Below, piece by piece: positions 48,931 through 57,089 of a DNA stretch of 64,000 nt. Within the stretch, counting starts at the first letter, position 1, and each line of letters begins with the position of its first letter. A program made the translations under genes and the position numbers. The stretch comes from an uncultured Prevotellaceae bacterium (lineage in GTDB: Bacteria; Bacteroidota; Bacteroidia; Bacteroidales; Bacteroidaceae), in NCBI GenBank assembly GCA_946188395.1, contig CAMHUU010000001.1:1-64000 (forward strand), in the 5' to 3' direction. Below the pieces are notes generated by a model, which saw only the letters and a program-made list of their open reading frames with translations, searched no databases and was not told the DNA's origin.

Positions 48931-50853
48931 ATGAAGAATATGATAGAATATATCCAACGGAAACTCTCGGTGAAGCTGAGTCTGGGCGTGGTGGTGTTTG
49001 CCGCCGTGATTTTCCTGGCAGCACTGGGGTTCCTGTTTATCCAGTCGAGGGAGGCCGTCAGACAGGAGGCCATCAACCGCGCCTCGCAGATTCTGGACAA
49101 TACGTCGCTGCACGTGACGGGTATCCTGAACCGTGCGGAGGTGTCGGCGAAGATGACGGAATGGCTGGTGATGCGCCATCCGGACGTGGCCGACTCGATG
49201 TTCGTCTATAGCGAGGGCGTGCTGCTGAACAATCCCGAATACTTTAACTGCTCGATAGCCTTCGAGCCGTATTATTTCAAGAAATACGGCCGCTACTTCT
49301 CGGCATACGCCAAGCGGCAGGGCGACAGCATCAGAACGACACAGGGCGGCAGCGACTCGTACCAATATTTCTATATGGACTGGTACCTGATGCCGCAGCT
49401 GTTGGACCGTCCGTGCTGGACGGAGCCCTACATGGACCTGGACGTGATGACGAACACGAAGGAGATGGTGACGTCGTACTGCCGGCCGCTGAAGAATGCG
49501 GAGGGCCGGATGGTGGGTGTCATCAACACGGGACTGTCGCTGAACTGGCTGTCGCATACCATATCGGCCGTGAAGCCCTATCCGAACTCGTACAGCATCA
49601 TGATCGGACACGGTGGCACGTATTTCGTGCACCCCGACTCGACGAAGCTGCTGAACCAGACCATCTTTACTGCCACGCTGGAGAACCCCGACACGGCACA
49701 GAGCAATCTGGGTCACGCCATGCAGCGCGGCGAGGAGGGCATGCGGCAACTGAAGGTCAACGGCGAGGACTGCTACGTGTTCTACAAGCCGCTGGGATCG
49801 ACGGGGTGGAGCATGGCCATCGTGTGTCCGGAGAGCGACATCTTCGGCGGGTTCGAAAGACTGCAGCGCACGGTGGCGGCCATCGTGGGAGTAGGCTTGT
49901 TGCTGATGCTGGTGTTCTTTATCCGCATCATTACGCGACAACTGACACCCCTGCAGCAGCTGGCGCAGGAAGCCGAGACCGTTGCCTCGGGACAGTTCGA
50001 CACGAGGCTGCCCGACTATAAGCGCACGGACGAAATAGGACAGCTGAGCCATTCGTTCGGCAACATGCAGCAGTCGCTGGTGAACTACATCGAAGAACTG
50101 AAGAAAACGACGGCGCAGAAGGCGTCGATAGAGAGTGAGCTGAACGTGGCCAGCAACATCCAGATGTCGATGTTGCCCAGCGTGTTCCCTGACCGCGAGG
50201 GACTGGACATGTTTGCGTCGATGACTCCCGCCAAGGAAGTCGGCGGCGACCTGTACGGTTATGTGCTGAAGGGCGACAACCTGTACTTCTGTCTGGGCGA
50301 CGTCAGCGGCAAGGGTATTCCTGCATCGCTGTTTATGGCGCAGGCCACACGACTGTTCCGCACGCTGGCCACCCAGCAGATGCCGCCGGCAGAGATCTGC
50401 CAGCGCATGAACGACGCGCTGTCGGGCGACGAGAATCCGACGAACATGTTTGTCACGCTGTTTGTGGGTATGGTGGACCTCGGGAACGGCCACCTGAGCT
50501 ACTGCAATGCGGGCCACAATCCGCCCGTCATCGGCGGTGGCGAAAAACACGGCGAGATGCTGGAGATGTTGCCCAACGTGCCCATCGGCATTGTGCCCGG
50601 ACTGGAGTACAAGGGCGAGGAGATAGCAAGCATCAAGGGCCGTCCGCTGTTCCTGTATACCGACGGACTGAACGAGGCCGAGAACAGGGAATTCGAGCAG
50701 TTTGGCGACGATAGGCTGTTGGACATCCTGCGGAACACGCATTTCGACAGTGCCCAGCAGGTGATTGAGACGCTGAAGGCCGAGGTGGAGCGCCACAGGG
50801 ACGGTGCCGAGCCGAACGACGACCTGACGATGATGTGTCTGAGAGTTAGTTGA
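48931..50853 (+). CDS. SpoIIE-type PP2C phosphatase with extracytoplasmic sensor and HAMP
   Basis: This 640-residue membrane protein has a first membrane helix (about 10-35), a Cache-like extracytoplasmic domain (about 36-305), a second helix ('VGVGLLLMLVFFIRI', about 310-330), and a HAMP region followed by a coiled linker ('IEELKKTTAQKASIESELN'). A PP2C/SpoIIE phosphatase domain fills the rest, with metal-binding motifs 'KEVGGDLYGY', 'LGDVSGKGIP', 'YCNAGHNPP', 'LYTDGLNEAEN' and 'DDLTMM'. Such RsbU-like enzymes dephosphorylate anti-anti-sigma-type proteins in the cytosol in response to an outside signal. No anti-sigma or STAS gene is in the window. The start at 48931 has a rare good Shine-Dalgarno (AAAGGGGGGAGG). 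Pairing with the binding-protein gene suggests it reads that ligand. Confidence 0.85.
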   Translation: MKNMIEYIQRKLSVKLSLGVVVFAAVIFLAALGFLFIQSREAVRQEAINRASQILDNTSLHVTGILNRAEVSAKMTEWLVMRHPDVADSMFVYSEGVLLNNPEYFNCSIAFEPYYFKKYGRYFSAYAKRQGDSIRTTQGGSDSYQYFYMDWYLMPQLLDRPCWTEPYMDLDVMTNTKEMVTSYCRPLKNAEGRMVGVINTGLSLNWLSHTISAVKPYPNSYSIMIGHGGTYFVHPDSTKLLNQTIFTATLENPDTAQSNLGHAMQRGEEGMRQLKVNGEDCYVFYKPLGSTGWSMAIVCPESDIFGGFERLQRTVAAIVGVGLLLMLVFFIRIITRQLTPLQQLAQEAETVASGQFDTRLPDYKRTDEIGQLSHSFGNMQQSLVNYIEELKKTTAQKASIESELNVASNIQMSMLPSVFPDREGLDMFASMTPAKEVGGDLYGYVLKGDNLYFCLGDVSGKGIPASLFMAQATRLFRTLATQQMPPAEICQRMNDALSGDENPTNMFVTLFVGMVDLGNGHLSYCNAGHNPPVIGGGEKHGEMLEMLPNVPIGIVPGLEYKGEEIASIKGRPLFLYTDGLNEAENREFEQFGDDRLLDILRNTHFDSAQQVIETLKAEVERHRDGAEPNDDLTMMCLRVS

Positions 50854-50886
50854 ATGTGGAGTGTTGAATGTTGAGTGTTGAATGTC
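50852..50886 (+). repeat. Heptamer repeat GAATGTG/GAGTGTT before the DUF4421 gene
   Basis: Five heptamers begin in the phosphatase stop codon and end directly at the ATG at 50887. Confidence 0.8.
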
Positions 50887-52098
50887 ATGAAGAAATATGT
50901 GATAGCGTGTGTGGTGATGCTGCTTTCGTTGGGAGCTGCGGCACAGGAGCAGGACTCGACAGCCGTCGGCCAGAAGAAGAGCAGCCGCCTAGTGAACCAG
51001 CTCCGCCGTGTGCAGAACTACCTGGACTCGGCGGCCAAACGGAAGGTGGACCCGCGGTTCATCGAGGTGCCCGACAGACCGTGGAGGGTCATCCTGCGCT
51101 ACAAGGAGAGTGCGGTAAACGTGGACTACGAGAACAACCTGAATTTCCCCGAATACAATGAATACTCGGAATGGAAGTTGAGTTTCAAGCCCCCCGTGGC
51201 GGCATCCGTCGGTGTGTGGGTGGGCTATCGCGGTACGGGTATCTCGTATTCGTATTCGCTGGCCAAGAACTCGGGGCGTAACTTCTCGATTTCCACCACT
51301 GGCGCCAAGTACGGCTTTAACTTCCGGCTGCGACGTTTCAGCATGGACGATGTGGACTTTACAGGTGCAGACTATATTAACGGCAAGAAGGAAGCAGAGG
51401 TTTCGCTCCACGGTCAGCTGGATGCACCGGTATGGATCCGCTCGGTGTATGCCAACGGATATTACGTGTTGAACGGCAGGCACTATTCGCAGGCTGCTGC
51501 CTACAACCAGTCGGTCATCCAGCGCCGCTCGGCAGGCTCGCTGCTGCTCGGGGCCACGTGGTATCAGTCGTCGATGGACCTGTCGGACCCGAAGAATGCA
51601 CCGTTCGTCATCGGCAGCAAGAGCACGGGACTCATCAAGATTCACCAGGCCAACATCGGTGTGGGCTACGGATTCAACTGGGTGCCCTTCCGTGGCTTTG
51701 TGGTGAACGCGATGGCCATGCCTACGCTGAGTGTTTATAACCGCGTGAAGGTGTATAAATACGACTTCAACTACATGCTGGATTTCGGCAGCGAACACCC
51801 CGACGACTACGGTGAGTGGAACCCGGAGACGCGCCGGTGGGCCAACGGCGAGCGGTATAAGCCCATGGACAGTGAAGACAAATGGTTAGAAGACGTGGAA
51901 TGCTGGGAGACGGACCAGAGCACCAGCTACGGCCGCTTGCAGCTGAACATCGACGTCAGACTGGGTATTGCCTACAACTGGAGGCGCTATTTCACGGGTA
52001 TGCAGCTGCAGATGAACCGTTTCTCGTACAAGCAGGACGCCACGAAGGTAACCATCATCGATGCGTGGGGCCGCGTTTCGCTGGGTGTGAGGTTGTAG
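50887..52098 (+). CDS. DUF4421 family exported protein
   Basis: The product (403 residues from the ATG at 50887; the frame opens at a GTG in the heptamers) has a signal peptide ('MLLSLGAAAQ'). The family pattern is 'SLSFKPP'-like 'KLSFKPPVAASVGVWVGYRG', then 'GISYSYSLAKNSGRNFSIST', with alternating strands ending in 'GRVSLGVRL'. DUF4421 proteins are beta-barrel-like outer-membrane proteins of unknown function. It shares the phosphatase's operon and heptamer-type junctions on both sides, and the XPRT-PreA fusion gene follows. A channel or outer-membrane partner for the ligand of the binding protein is possible. Confidence 0.75.
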   Translation: MKKYVIACVVMLLSLGAAAQEQDSTAVGQKKSSRLVNQLRRVQNYLDSAAKRKVDPRFIEVPDRPWRVILRYKESAVNVDYENNLNFPEYNEYSEWKLSFKPPVAASVGVWVGYRGTGISYSYSLAKNSGRNFSISTTGAKYGFNFRLRRFSMDDVDFTGADYINGKKEAEVSLHGQLDAPVWIRSVYANGYYVLNGRHYSQAAAYNQSVIQRRSAGSLLLGATWYQSSMDLSDPKNAPFVIGSKSTGLIKIHQANIGVGYGFNWVPFRGFVVNAMAMPTLSVYNRVKVYKYDFNYMLDFGSEHPDDYGEWNPETRRWANGERYKPMDSEDKWLEDVECWETDQSTSYGRLQLNIDVRLGIAYNWRRYFTGMQLQMNRFSYKQDATKVTIIDAWGRVSLGVRL

Positions 52099-52142
52099 TG
52101 GAAAGTGGAAAGTAGAAAGTGGATTGTTGAGTGTGGAATGTT
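52099..52142 (+). repeat. Heptamer repeat TGGAAAG before the XPRT-PreA gene
   Basis: Six heptamers (TGGAAAG, TGGAAAG, TAGAAAG, TGGATTG, TTGAGTG, TGGAATG) run from the DUF4421 stop to the ATG at 52143. They contain a GTG at 52131 that extends the frame without need. Confidence 0.8.
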
Positions 52143-54203
52143 ATGAAGAAATTAATTGACCGAATATTGCAGGACGGGTATTGTCTGGAGGGTGGCGTCT
52201 TGAAAGTGGACCGATTCGTGAACCACCAAATGGATCCAGGCCTGATGAAACAGGTGGCGGTGGAGTTTTTCTCGCGTTTTGCCCGTTCCGGCGTGACGAA
52301 GATTGTGACCGTCGAGGCATCGGGCATAGCACCGGCGGTGATGCTGGGCTACCTGATGGAGCTGCCCGTGGTGTTTGCCAAGAAGCAGAAGCCGTCGACG
52401 ATGGGTGAATTCCTGTCGACCACGGTGCACTCGTTTACCAAAGACAAGGACACGCCGCTGATTATCAGCCGTGAACACCTGTTGCCCGAGGACCGCGTGT
52501 TGTTTGTCGACGACTTCCTGGCCTACGGCAATACGGGGCTGGCTATTCAGGATCTGTGCCAGCAGGCCGGTGCCACACTGGTGGGTATGGCTTTCCTCAT
52601 TGAGAAGGAGTTCCAGCACGGTCGTCAGCGGCTGTTGGAAGCCGGCATCGCGCATGTCGAGTCGCTGGCCATTATCGAGTCGCTGGATAATAACGAGATC
52701 AAGCTGAAGGACCAGAAACGGAGGAAAGTGAACATCTACGAAGAGGCGTGCCGCTGCTTGTTGTGTCAGGATGCGCCGTGCACGAAGGCCTGCAAGCGCG
52801 GCGACCCGGCCCGTGCCATCCGTGCCGTCCGGTTCGACAACCATAAGCCAGCGCTGCAATGGGTCAAGGACTGCAATGATGCCGATTTGGAGCGTGCGGA
52901 ACAGGCCTGCATACATTATAACTGGCACATCCGCATCAAGGAGATGATGAAGGCCATCCATAAGGATGACGTAGACTTGGAATGGGAGAAGGTTAATGGT
53001 CAATGGCGGATAGTGAATGCGCCGTCGCTGGCAATAGACTTCTGCGGCATCCGCTGCGAGAATCCGTTCTTCCTGGCGTCGTCGGCCGTCTGTACGAACT
53101 ACGAGATGGTGGCGCGGGCCTTTGATGCCGGCTGGGCGGGTGTGTTCTACAAGACCATCTGCATGAAGGAAATAAAGGAGGTGTCACCGCGTTTCGATGC
53201 CTTGCACGACAATGGTATGCACGGCGATTTCTACGGTTTCCGTAATATGGAACAGCTGAGCGAGAACCCCGTGGAGATGGATTTCGACATTCTGCGGCGG
53301 CTGAAGCAGGACTACCCCACGAAGGTGGTCATAGCCTCGATTATGGGACAGAACGAGGAGGAGTGGCAGCAGTTGGCGCAGATGGCCGAGGAGGCCGGTT
53401 GCGACGCGGTGGAGCTGAACTTCTCGTGTCCGCAGATGAAGCACGAAGGCATGGGCAGCGACGTGGGACAGAGTCCGGAACTGGTCAGACAGTACACCGC
53501 CGCCGTCAAGAAGAGCGTGCGGATTCCCGTCATTCCGAAGATGACGCCCAACATCACCAATATGGCCGTCCCCGCCGCCGCGTGTGTGGAGGCCGGTGCC
53601 GACGCCATATCTGCCATCAACACCATCAAGTCGGTGACGATGACCTTCGACTCGGAAGTGTCGGGACAGCGCACCATATCGGGCTATTCGGGACGTGCTG
53701 TGAAACCCATTGCCCTGCGCTTCATCCTTGAGATGGCCAAGATGCCAGTAAAGACCGAACTCAGCGGCATTGGCGGCATTGAGACGTGGCGCGACGCCCT
53801 GGAGTTTATCCAGCTGGGGTGCAGCAATGTGCAGGTGTGTACCGCCGTGATGCAATACGGCTATCGTATCATCGACGACCTGGTGCTGGGCTTGCAGCGC
53901 TATATGGTCAAGCGCGGCTTGTCGTCGGTAGAGTCCCTGGTGGGCGAGCGCGTGGAGAAATTCCTGCATCCTGACATGCTGGACCGCGACACCATCATCT
54001 ATCCGAAGTTCGACAAGGAACTGTGTGTGGGATGCGGCCGTTGTGCGGTGTCGTGTAGCGACGGCGGCCATCAGGCCATCGTGTTCGACATGGAGAGCCG
54101 CCAGCCGCGACTGGTAGGCACGAAGTGTGTGGGTTGTCACCTCTGCCGACTGGTGTGTCCGGCAGGGGCCATTGGAGTCACGAAAAGGATTAGCAAAAAG
54201 TAG
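52143..54203 (+). CDS. Fusion of xanthine phosphoribosyltransferase with a PreA-like Fe-S flavoprotein
   Basis: This 686-residue protein has two complete enzymes in one frame. Residues 1-190 are a full-length xanthine phosphoribosyltransferase: '[16 protein letters not shown]', '[11 protein letters not shown]' and the PRPP loop '[14 protein letters not shown]'. It makes XMP from xanthine and PRPP. After a short linker comes a Cys-rich cluster domain ('[18 protein letters not shown]', about 200-280). A dihydroorotate/dihydropyrimidine-dehydrogenase barrel follows ('[16 protein letters not shown]', '[20 protein letters not shown]', '[16 protein letters not shown]'). A C-terminal 2[4Fe-4S] ferredoxin closes the protein ('[11 protein letters not shown]', '[17 protein letters not shown]'). 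The second part resembles PreA and the C-terminal half of dihydropyrimidine dehydrogenase. From recall, the position equal to the catalytic Cys of the mammalian enzyme is Val here (GSDVGQ), so pyrimidine reduction is not certain. A purine-salvage plus reductase fusion is unusual. Confidence 0.8.
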   Translation: MKKLIDRILQDGYCLEGGVLKVDRFVNHQMDPGLMKQVAVEFFSRFARSGVTKIVTVEASGIAPAVMLGYLMELPVVFAKKQKPSTMGEFLSTTVHSFTKDKDTPLIISREHLLPEDRVLFVDDFLAYGNTGLAIQDLCQQAGATLVGMAFLIEKEFQHGRQRLLEAGIAHVESLAIIESLDNNEIKLKDQKRRKVNIYEEACRCLLCQDAPCTKACKRGDPARAIRAVRFDNHKPALQWVKDCNDADLERAEQACIHYNWHIRIKEMMKAIHKDDVDLEWEKVNGQWRIVNAPSLAIDFCGIRCENPFFLASSAVCTNYEMVARAFDAGWAGVFYKTICMKEIKEVSPRFDALHDNGMHGDFYGFRNMEQLSENPVEMDFDILRRLKQDYPTKVVIASIMGQNEEEWQQLAQMAEEAGCDAVELNFSCPQMKHEGMGSDVGQSPELVRQYTAAVKKSVRIPVIPKMTPNITNMAVPAAACVEAGADAISAINTIKSVTMTFDSEVSGQRTISGYSGRAVKPIALRFILEMAKMPVKTELSGIGGIETWRDALEFIQLGCSNVQVCTAVMQYGYRIIDDLVLGLQRYMVKRGLSSVESLVGERVEKFLHPDMLDRDTIIYPKFDKELCVGCGRCAVSCSDGGHQAIVFDMESRQPRLVGTKCVGCHLCRLVCPAGAIGVTKRISKK

Positions 54204-54212
54204 TCAGGAGAT

Positions 54213-55733
54213 ATGAAACAAGATGTGTCGTTCGATAGTAAGCGCCACTTGGCAGGAGCCATACTGGGCCCGCTGTGCGCATTGTTGATATGGGTTAGTC
54301 CCATAGAGAGTCTGACGGTAGAGCAGCACCGGCTGTTGGCTATCATGTCATTGGTGGCTATCTGGTGGATTACGGAGCCTGTGGCCATTCCAGTCACGTC
54401 GCTGTTAGGACCCACGCTGTGTGTGTTGTGCGGCGTGGTGGATATGAAGACGGCTTTCCACTCGTTTGCCAGCCCGATGATATTCCTGTTTATGGGCGGT
54501 TTCCTGATAGCCAAGGGAATGATGGTAAACGGACTTGACAAACGCTTTGCCTATGGCATCATGTCGATGAAGTGGGTGGGCGACTCGCCGCGCCGCATTT
54601 TCATTGCGTTGGGCGCGGCCTGTATGATCTGCTCGGGGTGGATCAGTAATACTGCTACAGCGGCTATGATGTTTCCCATTGCCCTGGGTCTGCTGGAAGC
54701 CATCCGCGAGATGATGGCTGCCAACGGCAAGCAGATAGATCTGAAGGACTACAAATACGCCACGGGACTGATGCTGATGACGGCCTACGCCTGTTCCATT
54801 GGCGGCGTGCTGACACCCATCGGTACGCCTCCGAACATCATTATGCTGGGATTCTTGCAGGAGTTGGCTCCACAGGCTCCCGAGGTGTCGTTCTTCGACT
54901 GGATGGTGTGGGGCTTCGTGGCGATGGCGGCATACTTCGCCATTGCCTATTTTGTGTTGTGGAAGATGTTCCCTGCCGACGTGGAGCACATCGACGGAGC
55001 CCACGAATTCATAGGACGTCACGCCAAGGAGCTGGGCCGGTGGACACGAGCACAGAAAAATACGTTGTTCTGTTTCGGACTGGCGGTGGTCATCTGGGTA
55101 GCACCAGGCATCTTGAGTATGGTGTACGGCGCTGATTCTGAGATAGTGAAAGAATTTAACAAATATCTGCCCGAAGAAATGGCAGCCATGATTGGTGGCC
55201 TGTTGCTGTTCTTCCTGCCCGTTGACAGGAAGAAGGGCGTGATGACGCTGAGTTGGAAGGACGGACAGGAAGGCATCGAGTGGGGCACACTGCTGCTCTT
55301 CGGTGGTGGACTGGCCATGGGTAGCATGATGTATTCGACGGGCCTGTCGGGATGGGTCGGCGAAGGTATTCGCGACGTGCTGGGCGGACATCCGTCGGAA
55401 CTGATGTTCGTAGCCCTGTTCTGCGTGACGGGACTGCTGCTGTCGGAACTGACGTCGCACACGGCAGCCACGAACCTGATAGCGCCGATAGCCATCAGTA
55501 CGGCAGTATCGCTGGGGTTCAGCCCTATTCCTGTGGCCGTCGGACTGGCGCTGTCGACGTCGCTGGGATTCATGATGCCTGTGTCGACGCCGCCTAACGC
55601 CATCGTCTATGCTTCGGGATATGTGCCTATCACCAAGATGATTAAGTCGGGTGTCATCATCGACATCATCGGCATTTTCCTGGTTACCATCCCCGTGGTG
55701 CTGTTGCTGGTGAAACTCGTCATGGGGCTGTAG
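54213..55733 (+). CDS. DASS/SLC13-family sodium-coupled anion transporter
   Basis: This 506-residue membrane protein has about 11-13 helices. The family motifs are 'ISNTATAAMMFPIAL' (first SNT site), 'GGVLTPIGTPPNIIMLGF', 'TSHTAATNLIAPIAIS' (second site, with His for Asn) and 'MPVSTPPNAIVYASGYV'. DASS carriers import di- and tricarboxylates or sulfate with sodium. The start is 9 bp after the XPRT-PreA stop, so it belongs to the same operon. The substrate may be linked to that pathway (for instance a carboxylated purine or pyrimidine product), but this is inference. The RND operon follows behind a separate promoter. Confidence 0.85.
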   Translation: MKQDVSFDSKRHLAGAILGPLCALLIWVSPIESLTVEQHRLLAIMSLVAIWWITEPVAIPVTSLLGPTLCVLCGVVDMKTAFHSFASPMIFLFMGGFLIAKGMMVNGLDKRFAYGIMSMKWVGDSPRRIFIALGAACMICSGWISNTATAAMMFPIALGLLEAIREMMAANGKQIDLKDYKYATGLMLMTAYACSIGGVLTPIGTPPNIIMLGFLQELAPQAPEVSFFDWMVWGFVAMAAYFAIAYFVLWKMFPADVEHIDGAHEFIGRHAKELGRWTRAQKNTLFCFGLAVVIWVAPGILSMVYGADSEIVKEFNKYLPEEMAAMIGGLLLFFLPVDRKKGVMTLSWKDGQEGIEWGTLLLFGGGLAMGSMMYSTGLSGWVGEGIRDVLGGHPSELMFVALFCVTGLLLSELTSHTAATNLIAPIAISTAVSLGFSPIPVAVGLALSTSLGFMMPVSTPPNAIVYASGYVPITKMIKSGVIIDIIGIFLVTIPVVLLLVKLVMGL

Positions 55734-55769
55734 TCAGTAAACGATTATTGTACAAAAATAATAGTAAAC

Positions 55770-55824
55770 TTTGTTAAAAGACGTGTACCTATATAATAGG
55801 TATGCGCCTTTTTTTGTATTTTTG
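55770..55824 (+). promoter_or_regulatory. RND operon promoter with palindromic operator candidate
   Basis: TATTTTTG (55817-55824) is the -7 box. A perfect palindrome TACCTAT-ATA-ATAGGTA (55786-55802) overlaps the expected -33 and spacer region, where a repressor of the TetR or MarR type would block RNA polymerase. No such regulator gene is adjacent. Confidence 0.6.
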
Positions 55825-55907
55825 CAAGCCAAAAGAGCTCCCTGCCGTGAGGGTATGGGAACCTCGGAAAAGATTATTCGAATAATAAATTTAATAGGAA
55901 AAAGAAA

Positions 55908-57062
55908 ATGAAAAAGATTTTGATGCTTGCAGCAATTGCTGCAACGTTGGTATCGTGTGGAGGGGGCGGCGGACGCCCGACCTTTGGCGATAACGAGTAT
56001 CCTGTAACTGCTGCGGGAGTCTCAAGTGCTGACATGCAAACCACATACCCTGCCGCAATTAAGGGTGTTCAGGACGTAGAGATACGTCCTAAGACGTCAG
56101 GATTCCTGACTCAGATCAATGTGAAGGAAGGACAGACGGTGAGCGCCGGACAGGTGTTGTTCGTGATTGACAACGAGACATTCCAGGCTCAGGTGCGCCA
56201 GGCTCAGGCTGCCGTGAATACTGCCCAACAGGGTGTGAACACCGCTAAGTTGACCTACGATAACTCCATACAGCTGCACGAGAATAAGGTGATTGGTGAT
56301 TATGAGCTGCAAACGTCGCAGAATGCCTATGAGCAGGCCAAGGCCCAGCTGGCTCAGGCTCAGGCCCAGCTGGCCAATGCCAAGGAGGCGCTGAGCTTCT
56401 GCTACGTGAAGAGTCCTGCCGCTGGTGTGGTAGGTACGCTGCCCTATAAGAGAGGCTCGCTGGTGAGCGCTTCGAATGTGCTGACCAACGTGGCCAATAT
56501 CTCGTCGATGGAGGTGTACTTCTCAGTGACGGAGAAAGAGGCGATGGCCATTTCGCAGACTGGTCTGGACCAGATTCCTGCCGTGAAGCTGCAGTTGGCC
56601 GACGGCAGCATCTACCCGCACGAGGGTAAGGTGACGAAGATGAGTGGTGTGGTTGACGCTACTACGGGTTCTGTGCAGCTGATTGCCGCCTTTGCCAATC
56701 CCGAGAAGACGCTGAAGAGCGGTGCTACGGGAACCATCATCATTCCCCGTCAGAACAACAACGCCATCATTATTCCGATGAGTTGCGTCAGCGAGGTGCA
56801 GAACAAGAAGTTCGTCTATCTGCTGGGCAAAGACAACAAGGTGAAGTATACCGAGATTAAGGTGGATCCGCAGAACGACGGCAACAACTACATTGTCACC
56901 GAGGGCCTGAAGACGGGCGACAAGTATGTGACCAATGGTATCACCAAGCTGAACGACGGTATGGAGATTGTGCCCATCACGCCGGAGCGTTACCAGCAGA
57001 AGATCCAAGAGCAGGCCAAGGCCATGAGCGCTGGAGACATCGTGGGAGCAATGAAGAAGTAA
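55908..57062 (+). CDS. RND efflux periplasmic adaptor (MFP) lipoprotein
   Basis: This 384-residue lipoprotein (lipobox LVSC followed by a Gly run) has the adaptor plan: a biotinyl-lipoyl domain split around a hairpin ('IRPKTSGFLTQINVKEGQTV', 'AAGVVGTLPYKRGSLV'), alpha-helical hairpin (about 95-165, 'AQLAQAQAQLANAKEAL'), beta-barrel ('MEVYFSVTEKEA') and membrane-proximal domain. It links the inner-membrane pump to the TolC-like channel. Two genes of the same pump follow, and the heptamer spacer (57064-57084) joins it to the RND gene. Regulation is suggested by the palindrome in its promoter. Confidence 0.9.
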   Translation: MKKILMLAAIAATLVSCGGGGGRPTFGDNEYPVTAAGVSSADMQTTYPAAIKGVQDVEIRPKTSGFLTQINVKEGQTVSAGQVLFVIDNETFQAQVRQAQAAVNTAQQGVNTAKLTYDNSIQLHENKVIGDYELQTSQNAYEQAKAQLAQAQAQLANAKEALSFCYVKSPAAGVVGTLPYKRGSLVSASNVLTNVANISSMEVYFSVTEKEAMAISQTGLDQIPAVKLQLADGSIYPHEGKVTKMSGVVDATTGSVQLIAAFANPEKTLKSGATGTIIIPRQNNNAIIIPMSCVSEVQNKKFVYLLGKDNKVKYTEIKVDPQNDGNNYIVTEGLKTGDKYVTNGITKLNDGMEIVPITPERYQQKIQEQAKAMSAGDIVGAMKK

Positions 57063-57063
57063 G

Positions 57064-57084
57064 ATGTAAGAAGTAAGATGTAAG
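57064..57084 (+). repeat. Heptamer repeat ATGTAAG in the RND spacer
   Basis: Three units (ATGTAAG, AAGTAAG, ATGTAAG) fill the gap between the adaptor stop codon and the RND start region. Confidence 0.7.
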
Positions 57085-57089
57085 AAGAT

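Noticed and set aside
48391..50796. Long open frame of 801 codons on the minus strand
   Set aside because: It is antisense to the SpoIIE phosphatase and binding-protein genes, is rich in His, Arg and Gln as expected from GC-rich antisense frames, and has no family motif.
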